A DNA stretch of 64,000 nucleotides from UBA10649 sp965278965 (GTDB lineage: Bacteria > Actinomycetota > Actinomycetes > S36-B12). Location: contig OZ257127.1 in NCBI GenBank assembly GCA_965278965.1, positions 1 through 64,000 of the forward strand, given 5' to 3'. The position numbers and the translations under genes are program-made. Position 1 is the first letter of the stretch. Each line of letters starts with the position of its first letter. Of the stretch, positions 8,751 through 16,944 are shown in pieces. Under the pieces are notes generated by a model. That model ran no database searches, was not told the origin of the DNA, and worked only from the letters and a program-made list of their open reading frames with translations.

Positions 8751-9641
8751 GTGTCCACCACTGTCGTCGGAACGGACCGCGTCAAGCGCGGTATGGCCGA
8801 GATGCTCAAGGGCGGCGTGATCATGGACGTCGTCACCGCCGACCAGGCGAAGATCGCCGAGGACGCCGGGGCCGTCGCTGTCATGGCGCTCGAGCGCGTC
8901 CCCGCCGACATCCGCGCCGAGGGCGGCGTCTCGCGCATGTCCGACCCCGACATGATCGACGGGATCATCGAGGCTGTGTCGATCCCGGTCATGGCGAAGG
9001 CGCGCATCGGTCACTTCGCCGAGGCCCAGGTGCTGCAGGCGCTCGGCGTCGACTACGTCGACGAGTCCGAGGTGCTGTCCCCGGCCGACTACGCCAACCA
9101 CATCGACAAGTGGCAGTTCACCGTGCCGTTCGTCTGCGGGGCGACCAACCTCGGGGAGGCGCTGCGCCGGATCACCGAGGGCGCGGCGATGATCCGCTCG
9201 AAGGGCGAGGCCGGGACCGGCGACGTCTCGAACGCCGTCACCCACATGCGCAAGATCCTCGGCGAGATCCGCGCTCTGACCGTCATGTCCAAGGACGAGC
9301 TCTACGTCGCGGCGAAGGAGCTCCAGGCGCCGTACGACCTCGTGGCGGAGGTCGCGCAGCGCGGCAGCCTGCCGGTCGTCCTGTTCACCGCCGGCGGCAT
9401 CGCGACCCCGGCCGACGCGGCGATGATGATGCAGCTCGGCGCGGAGGGCGTCTTCGTCGGCTCGGGCATCTTCAAGTCCGGCGAGCCGGTGAAGCGCGCC
9501 AACGCGATCGTCCAGGCGACCCGGCACTTCGACAACCCCGACGTCGTGGCCAAGGTGTCTCGCGGCCTCGGTGAGGCCATGGTCGGCATCAACGTGGCGG
9601 ACCTGCCGGTGCACCACCGGCTGGAGGAGCGGGGCTGGTAG
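8751..9641 (+). CDS. pdxS: Pyridoxal 5'-phosphate synthase lyase subunit PdxS
   Basis: TIM-barrel synthase subunit that makes PLP from ribose 5-phosphate, glyceraldehyde 3-phosphate and ammonia. At 296 residues it is full length. The family block GGVIMDVVTADQAKIAEDAG is present, as are MALERVPADIRAEGGVSRMSDP and the catalytic-region motif VCGATNLGEALRRI. It works as a dodecamer with PdxT, encoded 15 nt downstream. Confidence 0.98.
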   Translation: MSTTVVGTDRVKRGMAEMLKGGVIMDVVTADQAKIAEDAGAVAVMALERVPADIRAEGGVSRMSDPDMIDGIIEAVSIPVMAKARIGHFAEAQVLQALGVDYVDESEVLSPADYANHIDKWQFTVPFVCGATNLGEALRRITEGAAMIRSKGEAGTGDVSNAVTHMRKILGEIRALTVMSKDELYVAAKELQAPYDLVAEVAQRGSLPVVLFTAGGIATPADAAMMMQLGAEGVFVGSGIFKSGEPVKRANAIVQATRHFDNPDVVAKVSRGLGEAMVGINVADLPVHHRLEERGW

Positions 9642-9656
9642 CCCTGGAGGACCCGA

Positions 9657-10295
9657 ATGACCCGACCTCCGACGATCGGGGTGCTGTCGCTCCAAGGTGA
9701 CGTCCGAGAGCACCTCGCTGCCCTTGAAGCATGTGGCGCGCACGCCGTTCGCGTCGGCAGCGCCGAAGCACTCACCACCGTCGACGGGCTCGTGATCCCG
9801 GGCGGGGAGTCCACGACGATGTCCCGTCTGGCGCAGCTCGACGGGCTCTTCGATCCGCTGCGCGCCGCCCGCGCGTCGGGGATGCCGATGTACGGGTCCT
9901 GCGCCGGCATGATCATGCTCGCCGACCGCGTGCTCGACGCGCGTCCGGATCAGGAGACGATCGGGGGCCTGGACGTCACCGTGCGACGCAACGCCTTCGG
10001 CCGGCAGATCGACTCGTTCGAGGCCGACCTCGACATCGCGGAGATCGGGCCGCAGCCCCTTCGCGCGGTCTTCATCCGAGCGCCGTTCGTCGTGGAGGCC
10101 GGGCCGGAGGTCGAGGTGCTCGCCCGGGTCGATCGTGCCGGCGGCGAGGGCGCCGACGCTACGATCGTCGCGGTCCGGCAGGGGCCGTTGATGGCCACCG
10201 CGTTCCACCCGGAGCTGACCGGGGACCATCGGATCCACGAGGCGTTCGTCGGCATCGTCCGGCGGGTCATGGACAACGTGAGGAATCAGGCATGA
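9657..10295 (+). CDS. pdxT: Pyridoxal 5'-phosphate synthase glutaminase subunit PdxT
   Basis: Class I glutamine amidotransferase of 212 residues that supplies ammonia to PdxS. The oxyanion region PGGESTTMSRL, nucleophile Cys in GSCAGMIML and the His/Glu pair in AFHPELTGD are all present. ATG follows GGAGG by 6 nt. The stop overlaps the yebC start (ATGA). Confidence 0.97.
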   Translation: MTRPPTIGVLSLQGDVREHLAALEACGAHAVRVGSAEALTTVDGLVIPGGESTTMSRLAQLDGLFDPLRAARASGMPMYGSCAGMIMLADRVLDARPDQETIGGLDVTVRRNAFGRQIDSFEADLDIAEIGPQPLRAVFIRAPFVVEAGPEVEVLARVDRAGGEGADATIVAVRQGPLMATAFHPELTGDHRIHEAFVGIVRRVMDNVRNQA

Positions 10296-11044
10296 GCGGC
10301 CACTCCAAGTGGGCGACCACCAAGCACAAGAAGGCGGCGATCGACGCCAAGCGCGGCAAGCTGTTCGCGCGCCTGGTGAAGAACATCGAGGTCGCGGCCC
10401 GGCAGGGTGGCGGCGACGTTGACGGCAACCCGACGCTGTACGACGCGATCCAGAAGGCGCGGAAGAACTCCGTCCCCCTGGACAACATCGAGCGAGCGGT
10501 CAAGCGCGGCTCCGGCGTCGAGGCCGGCGGCGCCGACTGGCAGACGATCATGTACGAGGGCTACGGCCCGAGCGGCGTGGCGTTGCTCGTCGAGTGCCTC
10601 ACCGACAACCGGAACCGCGCCGCCACGGACGTCCGCGTCGCGCTGACCCGCAACGGCGGGTCCATGGCCGATCCCGGTTCGGTGTCCTACCTGTTCAGCC
10701 GCAAGGGCGTCGTGATCGTCCCGAAGGGTGACCAGCTCACCGAGGACGACGTTCTCATGGTCGTCCTCGACGCCGGCGCGGAGGAGGTCAACGACCTCGG
10801 CGAGTCCTTCGAGATCGTGTCCGAGGCCACCGATCTCGTCGGTGTCCGTACGGCGATCCAGTCGGCCGGTTGGGACTACGAGTCGGCGGAGGCGAGCTTC
10901 CTGCCGAGCGTCAGCGTCGACCTCGACGAGGACGGCGCCCGCAAGGTCTTCCGTCTCATCGAGGCGCTCGAGGAGAGCGACGACGTGCAGAACGTGTACG
11001 CCAACTTCGACGTCAGCGACGACGTCATGGAGGCCGTGGGGTGA
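10292..11044 (+). CDS. yebC: YebC/PmpR family regulatory protein
   Basis: Cytosolic YebC-type protein of 250 residues beginning SGHSKWATTKHKKAAIDAKRG, the family hallmark, followed by three conserved domains up to the acidic C-terminus. The family has been linked to transcription regulation and, more recently, to translation of proline-rich stretches. It overlaps pdxT by 4 nt and is directly before a WS/DGAT gene, with ruvCAB next; yebC-ruvC linkage is common in bacteria. Confidence 0.95.
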   Translation: MSGHSKWATTKHKKAAIDAKRGKLFARLVKNIEVAARQGGGDVDGNPTLYDAIQKARKNSVPLDNIERAVKRGSGVEAGGADWQTIMYEGYGPSGVALLVECLTDNRNRAATDVRVALTRNGGSMADPGSVSYLFSRKGVVIVPKGDQLTEDDVLMVVLDAGAEEVNDLGESFEIVSEATDLVGVRTAIQSAGWDYESAEASFLPSVSVDLDEDGARKVFRLIEALEESDDVQNVYANFDVSDDVMEAVG

Positions 11045-12453
11045 ACGACTACGTCGGGACTCAGCTGAGGGGATGGGACGCCGCGACGTTCCGCACCGCC
11101 AGCGACCCGGCGATGCGCTCCACCGTGGTGGCGCTGACGATCTTGGACTCCACGCCGCCATGGGACCGCCTGCGGGCGCGCATGGAGCGGCTCTCTTTGT
11201 GCGTGCCGATGCTGCGCATGCGCCCGCTGTTCGGGGCGTTCGGCATGTCCGCGCCGCGCATGGCGATCGACCCGGACTTCGACCTGGACCTGCACCTGCG
11301 CCGCTACCGGCTGCCCGAGGGTGCCGGCTGGCAGGGTCTCCTCGACGACGCGCGGCGCATGAGCCTCATCGACTTCGACACGAGCCGTCCGCTGTGGGAG
11401 GCCGCGCTGGTCGAGGGGCTGCCGGACGGTCAGGCCGCCCTCCTGCTCAAGCTGCACCACTCGATCGCCGACGGCCAGGCGACGGTCGCGATGGGCCTGG
11501 CGCTGTTCGAGTTCGGGCCGGACCCGGATCCGAACGAGGCACCGGCACCCGATGCTCCCGACGCGGAGGAGGTCGGCCTGAGGGACGTCACGTACGCGAA
11601 CCTCGCCGACGGCCTGCGCCGGGGTGCCGGTGTTGCGGTGTCCTCCGTGCGCGGCGCGTTCGGGTTCGCCCGCGGGTCGGTCACCGAGACGCGGGCGACG
11701 TGGGGACGGGCCTGGTCGACCGTCACGTCGATCGGCCGCGTTGCCGCGGTGCCCGACGGGCCGATGTCTCCGGTCATGGTCGGTCGTGGCACGACGTACC
11801 GGTTCGCCGCGTTCGACCTTCCCTTCGACGGCATCCGCTCCGCGGCCAAGGACCGTGGCCTGAGCGTGAACGACGCGTTCATGGCCTCGGTCGCCACCGG
11901 GATGGACGCGTACCACCGGCGGCACGGCGTGCTCGTCGAGGAGCTGCGCGTCAACGTCCCCATCAGTCTGCGCGGTGATGCGGGTGACCGGAGCGCCCGC
12001 GCGTCGAACGCCGTCAGCATCGCCCGGTTCCCGATGCCCGTCGCCGGGCTGACCACCGACGAGCTGATGGGCCAGGCACACGACCTCGTCGCGCACTGGC
12101 GCGCCGAGCCGGCGATCCGCCTGGCCGACCCGCTCGCGGACGTCAGCTGGCTCGTCCCCGTGCCGATGCTCGCCCAGGCGGCTCGGGCCTCCGACGTCAC
12201 CACGAGCAACGTGCCGGGCCCGCCCATACCGCTGTACCTGGCCGGTGCCCGGATGATCGCGGTCTACCCCCTCGTCGCGACGATCGGCGCAGCGGTGAAC
12301 ATCTCGATGGTGACCTACGACGGCGCGGCCTACGTCGGCCTCTCCGCTGACGACCGGGCGGTGTCCGATCTCGCCGAGCTCGTCGAGGACATCCGGTCCG
12401 GGTTCGCGACCGTCACCGGCGCCCCCGTCGGCTTGGCCGACCGTTTCGCCTGA
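11041..12453 (+). CDS. WS/DGAT-type wax ester synthase / diacylglycerol acyltransferase
   Basis: Acyl-CoA-dependent O-acyltransferase of 470 residues, likely making triacylglycerols or wax esters for lipid storage. The active-site motif HHxxxDG is intact as KLHHSIADGQA (about residue 140). The NVPISLRGD and TTSNVPGPPIPLYLAGA blocks typical of the family C-terminal domain are also present. GTG overlaps the yebC stop. Its position between yebC and ruvC breaks the usual yebC-ruvC pair, which suggests insertion of a lipid gene into the cluster. Confidence 0.9.
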   Translation: MNDYVGTQLRGWDAATFRTASDPAMRSTVVALTILDSTPPWDRLRARMERLSLCVPMLRMRPLFGAFGMSAPRMAIDPDFDLDLHLRRYRLPEGAGWQGLLDDARRMSLIDFDTSRPLWEAALVEGLPDGQAALLLKLHHSIADGQATVAMGLALFEFGPDPDPNEAPAPDAPDAEEVGLRDVTYANLADGLRRGAGVAVSSVRGAFGFARGSVTETRATWGRAWSTVTSIGRVAAVPDGPMSPVMVGRGTTYRFAAFDLPFDGIRSAAKDRGLSVNDAFMASVATGMDAYHRRHGVLVEELRVNVPISLRGDAGDRSARASNAVSIARFPMPVAGLTTDELMGQAHDLVAHWRAEPAIRLADPLADVSWLVPVPMLAQAARASDVTTSNVPGPPIPLYLAGARMIAVYPLVATIGAAVNISMVTYDGAAYVGLSADDRAVSDLAELVEDIRSGFATVTGAPVGLADRFA

Positions 12454-12495
12454 CCAGCGCCCCGTGTGGTGCGCTGGATTGTGGGTGGGCGTCGT

Positions 12496-12518
12496 TATGG
12501 TGTGCGAACAGGTGTTCG
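12496..12518 (+). promoter_or_regulatory. ruvCAB promoter with a perfect LexA (SOS) box
   Basis: CGAACAGGTGTTCG at 12505-12518 matches the actinobacterial/Gram-positive LexA consensus CGAAC-N4-GTTCG exactly. It lies 20 nt before the ruvC start and directly after a TATGGT -10 candidate (12496-12501). LexA bound here would cover the transcription start, so ruvCAB is predicted to be DNA-damage inducible. Confidence 0.8.
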
Positions 12519-12537
12519 GGACGTCGGAGGAGGGTTC

Positions 12538-13059
12538 GTGCGGGTGCTGGGGATCGACCCGGGTCTGACGCGCTGCGGCGTCGCCGTCGTCGACGGTGCT
12601 CCCGGACGTACGCCGACCGCCGTCTACGTCGGCGTCGTGCGCACCGCTGCGGACGAGTCGATCGAGCTCCGGCTGGCGCAGGTGTGGGCGGCCCTCGTCG
12701 ACCTCGTCGACACCCACCAGCCCGACGCCATCGCGATCGAGCGGGTCTTCAGCCAGCTCAATGTGCGCACCGCGATGGGCACGGCCCAGGCCGCCGCGAT
12801 GGGGCTCCTGCTCGCCGGCCAACGCGGGATCCCGGTCGCCCTGCACACCCCGACCGAGGTCAAGGCCGCCGTTACCGGGTCGGGCCGGGCCGACAAGACC
12901 CAGGTCACCGCCATGGTCACCCGCATACTGCACCTGCCCGGCCCGCCGAAGCCGGCCGATGCGGCCGACGCCCTGGCCATCGCGATCTGCCACCTGTGGC
13001 GCGGGACGGCACAGCGCCGGCTCGACGCGGCCGTCGCCGCGATGGCGGCTGCCCGGTGA
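12538..13059 (+). CDS. ruvC: Holliday junction resolvase RuvC
   Basis: Endonuclease of 173 residues, the usual length, that cuts Holliday junctions in the RuvABC complex. Catalytic acidic residues are visible in VLGIDPGLTRCG (Asp), AIERVFSQ (Glu) and the C-terminal PADAADALAIA (two Asp). The GTG at 12538 is chosen because GGAGGAGGG precedes it by about 5 nt; the upstream extension crosses the LexA box. GTGA overlap with ruvA. Confidence 0.97.
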   Translation: MRVLGIDPGLTRCGVAVVDGAPGRTPTAVYVGVVRTAADESIELRLAQVWAALVDLVDTHQPDAIAIERVFSQLNVRTAMGTAQAAAMGLLLAGQRGIPVALHTPTEVKAAVTGSGRADKTQVTAMVTRILHLPGPPKPADAADALAIAICHLWRGTAQRRLDAAVAAMAAAR

Positions 13060-13676
13060 TCGCGTTCGTCCGGGGCACGGTCGCCCACGCCGGGCACGAC
13101 AGCCTCGTCGTCGACCTCGGCGCCGTCGGCCTGACCGTCCAGTGCACGCCCGCGACCGCCCTGTCGTACCGCGCCGGCCAGCACGTCGAGCTGACGACCT
13201 CGACGGTCGTGCGTGAGGACGGCTGGACCCTGTTCGGGTTCGCGGACCCCGACGAGCGGGCGGTCTTCGAGCAGGTCCAGACGGTCAGCGGTATCGGACC
13301 TCGGATCGCCCTCGCCCTGCTGGGCACGCTCACCCCGGACGAGCTGCGCCGGGCCGTCGCCTCGGGCGACGAGCGGGCCCTGACGACCGTCCCGGGGATC
13401 GGCCGCAAGGGCGCTCAGCGGCTGCTGCTCGAGCTGGCCGACCGCCTCGGCCCGCCGTCCGGTGCAGCGACATCGACCCGTGCCGCCGCCGTACCGGCCG
13501 GCTGGCAGCAGTCCGTCGCTGGCGGGCTGACCTCGCTCGGCTGGTCCGCCCGCGACGCGGAGGCCGCCATCGACCGGCTCGACCCGGACCTCGTCGCGCA
13601 GGCGAACGCCGCCGGGGCAGCGGCTGACGTCGGCGCGCTGCTGAAGGCCGCCCTGCGTGGGCTGGATCGCGGATGA
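13056..13676 (+). CDS. ruvA: Holliday junction branch migration subunit RuvA
   Basis: RuvA of 206 residues that binds four-way junctions and loads RuvB. N-terminal OB fold (IAFVRGTVAHAGHDSLVVD), two helix-hairpin-helix motifs (VSGIGPRIALALL and VPGIGRKGAQRLLLEL), a Thr/Ala-rich flexible linker (about 135-155) and the C-terminal RuvB-binding domain are in order. It is coupled to ruvC and ruvB by 4-nt overlaps. Confidence 0.97.
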   Translation: MIAFVRGTVAHAGHDSLVVDLGAVGLTVQCTPATALSYRAGQHVELTTSTVVREDGWTLFGFADPDERAVFEQVQTVSGIGPRIALALLGTLTPDELRRAVASGDERALTTVPGIGRKGAQRLLLELADRLGPPSGAATSTRAAAVPAGWQQSVAGGLTSLGWSARDAEAAIDRLDPDLVAQANAAGAAADVGALLKAALRGLDRG

Positions 13677-14698
13677 CCCTCGGCGCGGATGCAGATCCCG
13701 AGGACGTCGCGGTCGAAGGGGCACTGCGACCGACCTCGCTCGGCGACTTCGTCGGCCAGGACCGGGTCAAGTCCCAGCTCGGACTCGTCCTGGAGGCCGC
13801 CCGTCGACGCGGCCGCGCCGCCGACCACGTGCTGATGTCGGGTCCGCCCGGCCTGGGCAAGACGACGCTGGCCGGGATCATCGCCGCCGAGCTCGGCGCA
13901 CCGCTTCGGATCACGGCCGGACCCGCGCTCCAGCACGCCGGTGACCTGGCCGCCGTGCTGTCGAGCCTGCAGACCGGCGAGGTGCTGTTCATCGACGAGA
14001 TCCACCGCACCGGCCGAGCCGCCGAGGAGCTGCTCTACCTCGCGATGGAGGACTTCCGGATCGACGTCGTGGTCGGCAAAGGCCCCGGCGCGACAGCGAT
14101 CCCCATCCAACTGGAGCCGTTCACGCTCGTCGGCGCCACGACCCGGGCCGGCCTCCTGCCGAGCCCGCTACGCGACCGGTTCGGCTTCACCGCGCACCTG
14201 GACTTCTACGACGAGCCCGACCTGGAGATCATCCTGCTGCGGTCGGCGTCGTTGCTCGCCGTCCCCGTCGAGCCCGGCGGTGTCGCCGAGATCGCGGGCC
14301 GGTGCCGGGGCACACCAAGAATCGCGAACCGCTTGCTGCGCCGGGTCCGCGACTGGGCCCAGGTGCATGGCGACGGAGTCGTCACGACGCACAGCGCCCG
14401 CGCCGCGCTCGAGCTGTACGAGGTCGACGCGCTCGGCCTGGACCGGATCGACCGGGCCGTCCTGGACGCCCTCGTCCGCCGGTTCGGCGGGGGGCCGGTC
14501 GGCCTGTCCACCCTCGCGGTCGCCGTGGGGGAGGAGCCGGAAACCGTCGAGACCGTGTCCGAGCCCTTCCTCGTCCGACTGGGGATGCTGATGCGCACCC
14601 CACGCGGCCGGATGGCCACCCCAGCGGCCTGGCGGCACGCCGGCCTCGCCCCGCCCGTCCCGGACGCCGGCGCCCAGGAGTCGCTCGAGCTCGGATAA
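13673..14698 (+). CDS. ruvB: Holliday junction branch migration ATPase RuvB
   Basis: AAA+ motor of 341 residues driving branch migration. N-terminal RPTSLGDFVGQDRVKSQL, Walker A GPPGLGKTT, Walker B LFIDEIHR, sensor 1 VGATTRAG, the TPRIANRLLRRVRD region with its sensor 2 Arg and the C-terminal winged helix (TPRGRMATPAAWRH) are all intact. Last gene of the SOS-controlled ruvCAB operon. Confidence 0.98.
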   Translation: MTLGADADPEDVAVEGALRPTSLGDFVGQDRVKSQLGLVLEAARRRGRAADHVLMSGPPGLGKTTLAGIIAAELGAPLRITAGPALQHAGDLAAVLSSLQTGEVLFIDEIHRTGRAAEELLYLAMEDFRIDVVVGKGPGATAIPIQLEPFTLVGATTRAGLLPSPLRDRFGFTAHLDFYDEPDLEIILLRSASLLAVPVEPGGVAEIAGRCRGTPRIANRLLRRVRDWAQVHGDGVVTTHSARAALELYEVDALGLDRIDRAVLDALVRRFGGGPVGLSTLAVAVGEEPETVETVSEPFLVRLGMLMRTPRGRMATPAAWRHAGLAPPVPDAGAQESLELG

Positions 14699-14728
14699 GA
14701 CCGCACTCTCGGCTCGGCAGTCATGGGG

Positions 14729-14734
14729 TAGCCT
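14729..14734 (+). promoter_or_regulatory. -10 element for the yajC-secDF operon
   Basis: TAGCCT lies 51 nt before the yajC GTG in the 87-nt gap after ruvB. No good -35 is seen. Confidence 0.4.
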
Positions 14735-14785
14735 CATTCGACCGCACCGTCCAGCCGGGACGTGCAAGTTCCGAGAGGGCGTCTC

Positions 14786-15130
14786 GTGGATCCCACCAGC
14801 CTGCTGCTCATCGCCGCGGCGGGTGTCGCGTTCTACTTCCTCATCATCCGCCCCCAGAAGAACCGCCAGCGCGCGCAGGCTGAGCTCATGCGCAACCTGG
14901 CCCCCGGCACCGAGGTGATGACCACCGCGGGGATGTTCGGCACGATCGCCGTCGTCACCGACGAGCAGATCAGCCTCGAGGTGTCCCCGGGCGTCTTCGT
15001 CCGCGTGGTCCCCGCGGCCATCGGCAAGGTGATCGAGCCCGTGACGGCGGAGCAGACGGACGACGAGCCCTCCGACACCGACGCGGCCACGGGCGATGCC
15101 GGGCCCGATCCCAAGCCCCCCGTAGACTGA
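14786..15130 (+). CDS. yajC: Preprotein translocase accessory subunit YajC
   Basis: Small inner-membrane partner of SecDF, 114 residues. One TM helix (about 5-22) ends in the family motif FYFLIIRPQKNRQRAQAEL; a SpoVT/OB-like domain (LAPGTEVMTTAGMFGTI) and an acidic Asp/Pro tail follow. The GTG at 14786 is preferred over the in-frame GTG at 14762 because GAGGG precedes it at the right distance and it puts the TM helix at the N-terminus. Confidence 0.92.
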   Translation: MDPTSLLLIAAAGVAFYFLIIRPQKNRQRAQAELMRNLAPGTEVMTTAGMFGTIAVVTDEQISLEVSPGVFVRVVPAAIGKVIEPVTAEQTDDEPSDTDAATGDAGPDPKPPVD

Positions 15131-15210
15131 CCGCCGCCTTCGTCCGGCGCCCTCCGCCCTCGCGGCGTGGCGCGGATGCCGTGGGGCCGTAGGAGCATCA
15201 AAGGAGCACA

Positions 15211-16944
15211 GTGGCGCCATCGCCCCCGAGCAGGCCAGGCCGGCTGCTGCTCGCCCTGCTTGCCATCGTGATCGCGCTGACCGCGGTCGCGTTCTGGCCC
15301 GGCACCGACAGCAGCATCAAGCTCGGCCTGGACCTCCAGGGCGGCACGCAGGTCATCCTCAAGCCAACCCCGGTGACCGAGGGCGTCAGCATCACCGAGG
15401 AGCAGCTCAGCCAGACGGTGTCGATCATCCGTCAGCGTGTCGATGGTCTCGGCGTATCGGAGGCCGAGGTCACCACGCAGGGCTCCGGCGACGGCGCTGT
15501 CATCGTCGTCTCGGTCCCCGGCGCGAACCAGGACCGGCTCGTCGAACTGGTCCAGCGCACCGCCCGCCTGGACTTCCGGCCGGTGTACGCACTCCTCAGC
15601 CCGGTCGCGACGGCCCCGACCGCATCGGCGGACGCCAGCGCGAGCCCGGACGCCTCCGCGAGCCCCAGCCCGTCCGCTACTCCCAGTCCGACGCCGTCCG
15701 CGAGCCCCAGCGCCACGCCGGGAGCCTCGCCAGAGGCCTCGCCCGGCGCGACGCCGTCGGCGACACCGAGCCCGACGTCGACCAACGAGCCTGCCCCGCT
15801 GATCCAGTCGGCGGAGAACACGCCGGAGTTCCAGGCGCAGATCGACGCGCTCGACTGCACGCTGCCGGAGAACTACACCGGTGGCCGGCCGGACGACCCG
15901 ACACTGTGGCTGGGCACCTGTCTCAACGACACCACGGACAGGTACAAGTACAACCTGCAGCCGGCCGTCATCGAGGGCACGAACGTCACGGGCGCCAACG
16001 CCGTGCTCCCGCAGAACGGCATCGGCTGGGTCGTCTCCCTCGACTTCGACGCCGACGGCGCGCGCGCCCTCAACCAGATGTCGAGCGACCTCGTCCAGCT
16101 GCCCGAGTGCGGCCAGGGCGCCAGCCCCTGCAACGCCTTCGCGATCGTCCTCGACGGCGTCGTGGTGTCGGCGCCGCGGTTCAACGAGGCGATCCCGGGC
16201 GGCTCGGCCCAGATCGAGGGCAACTTCACCGCCGAGCAGGCCAAGGACCTCGCCAACATCCTGAAGTACGGCGCACTCCCCGTCACCCTCGAGCCCGTCG
16301 AGGTCACGACCGTCTCGGCGACCGTCGGCACCGACCAGCTGCACGCCGGCATCGTGGCCGGGCTCCTGGGCCTGCTCCTCGTCGCGATCTTCCTGCTCAT
16401 CTACTACCGCGCGCTCGGCGTCGTCGCCGTGCTCTCGCTCGTCGTGGCCGGCATCGTCACGTACCTGACGCTGGTCGTCATGAGCAAGACCATCGGGCTG
16501 ACGCTGTCGCTCGCGGGTGTCGCGGGCGCGATCGTGGCGATCGGCATCACCGCCGACTCGTTCATCGTCTACTTCGAGCGCATCCGTGACGAGATCCGCG
16601 AGGGCCGGTCGCTGCGGCAGGCCTGCGACTCCGGCTGGGTGCGTGCTCGGCGCACGCTGCTCGCTGCCGACTTCGTCTCGCTGCTGGCCGCCGTCGTCCT
16701 GTACTTCCTGTCCGTGGGCAACGTGCGCGGCTTCGCGTTCGTCCTGGGCGTGACGACCGTCATCGACGTCTTGGTGGCGTTCTGGTTCACCCACCCCCTC
16801 GTCGTGCTCATCGGTCGCACGTCGTGGATGCAGAAGGGCTCCTCCTGGACCGGCCTGAACGCCGACCGCCTGGGCGGCCACGGCCTGACCGGCTCCCCGC
16901 CACCGTCCCGACGTCGCGCCTCGACGAAAGAGGTCTCCTCATGA
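15211..16944 (+). CDS. secD: Protein translocase subunit SecD with a long Ser/Pro/Ala linker
   Basis: Six-TM RND-type subunit that uses the proton gradient to complete protein export. TM1 is at about 11-30 and is followed by the GLDLQGGTQVIL motif and the P1 domain. The TM bundle is C-terminal, with GITADSFIVYFERIRDEIREG as the D4/D5 signature. Residues ~131-194 of the periplasmic P1 region are almost only Ser, Pro, Ala and Thr with tandem ASPS/ATPS units, an unusually long unstructured insert. GTG follows AAAGGAG by 5 nt; stop overlaps secF (ATGA). Confidence 0.95.
   Translation: MAPSPPSRPGRLLLALLAIVIALTAVAFWPGTDSSIKLGLDLQGGTQVILKPTPVTEGVSITEEQLSQTVSIIRQRVDGLGVSEAEVTTQGSGDGAVIVVSVPGANQDRLVELVQRTARLDFRPVYALLSPVATAPTASADASASPDASASPSPSATPSPTPSASPSATPGASPEASPGATPSATPSPTSTNEPAPLIQSAENTPEFQAQIDALDCTLPENYTGGRPDDPTLWLGTCLNDTTDRYKYNLQPAVIEGTNVTGANAVLPQNGIGWVVSLDFDADGARALNQMSSDLVQLPECGQGASPCNAFAIVLDGVVVSAPRFNEAIPGGSAQIEGNFTAEQAKDLANILKYGALPVTLEPVEVTTVSATVGTDQLHAGIVAGLLGLLLVAIFLLIYYRALGVVAVLSLVVAGIVTYLTLVVMSKTIGLTLSLAGVAGAIVAIGITADSFIVYFERIRDEIREGRSLRQACDSGWVRARRTLLAADFVSLLAAVVLYFLSVGNVRGFAFVLGVTTVIDVLVAFWFTHPLVVLIGRTSWMQKGSSWTGLNADRLGGHGLTGSPPPSRRRASTKEVSS

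Noticed and set aside
12466..12537. Longer N-terminus for ruvC
   Set aside because: It would translate the -10 and LexA box and lacks a ribosome site; GTG 12538 has GGAGGAGGG upstream and gives the standard 173 residues.
10876..12993. 705-codon frame antisense to yebC, the acyltransferase and ruvC
   Set aside because: Shadow of three well-supported genes; no recognisable motif.
15600..15792. Tandem repeat resembling a CRISPR or minisatellite
   Set aside because: Short in-frame codon repeats encoding the Ser/Pro/Ala linker of SecD, with no spacers.
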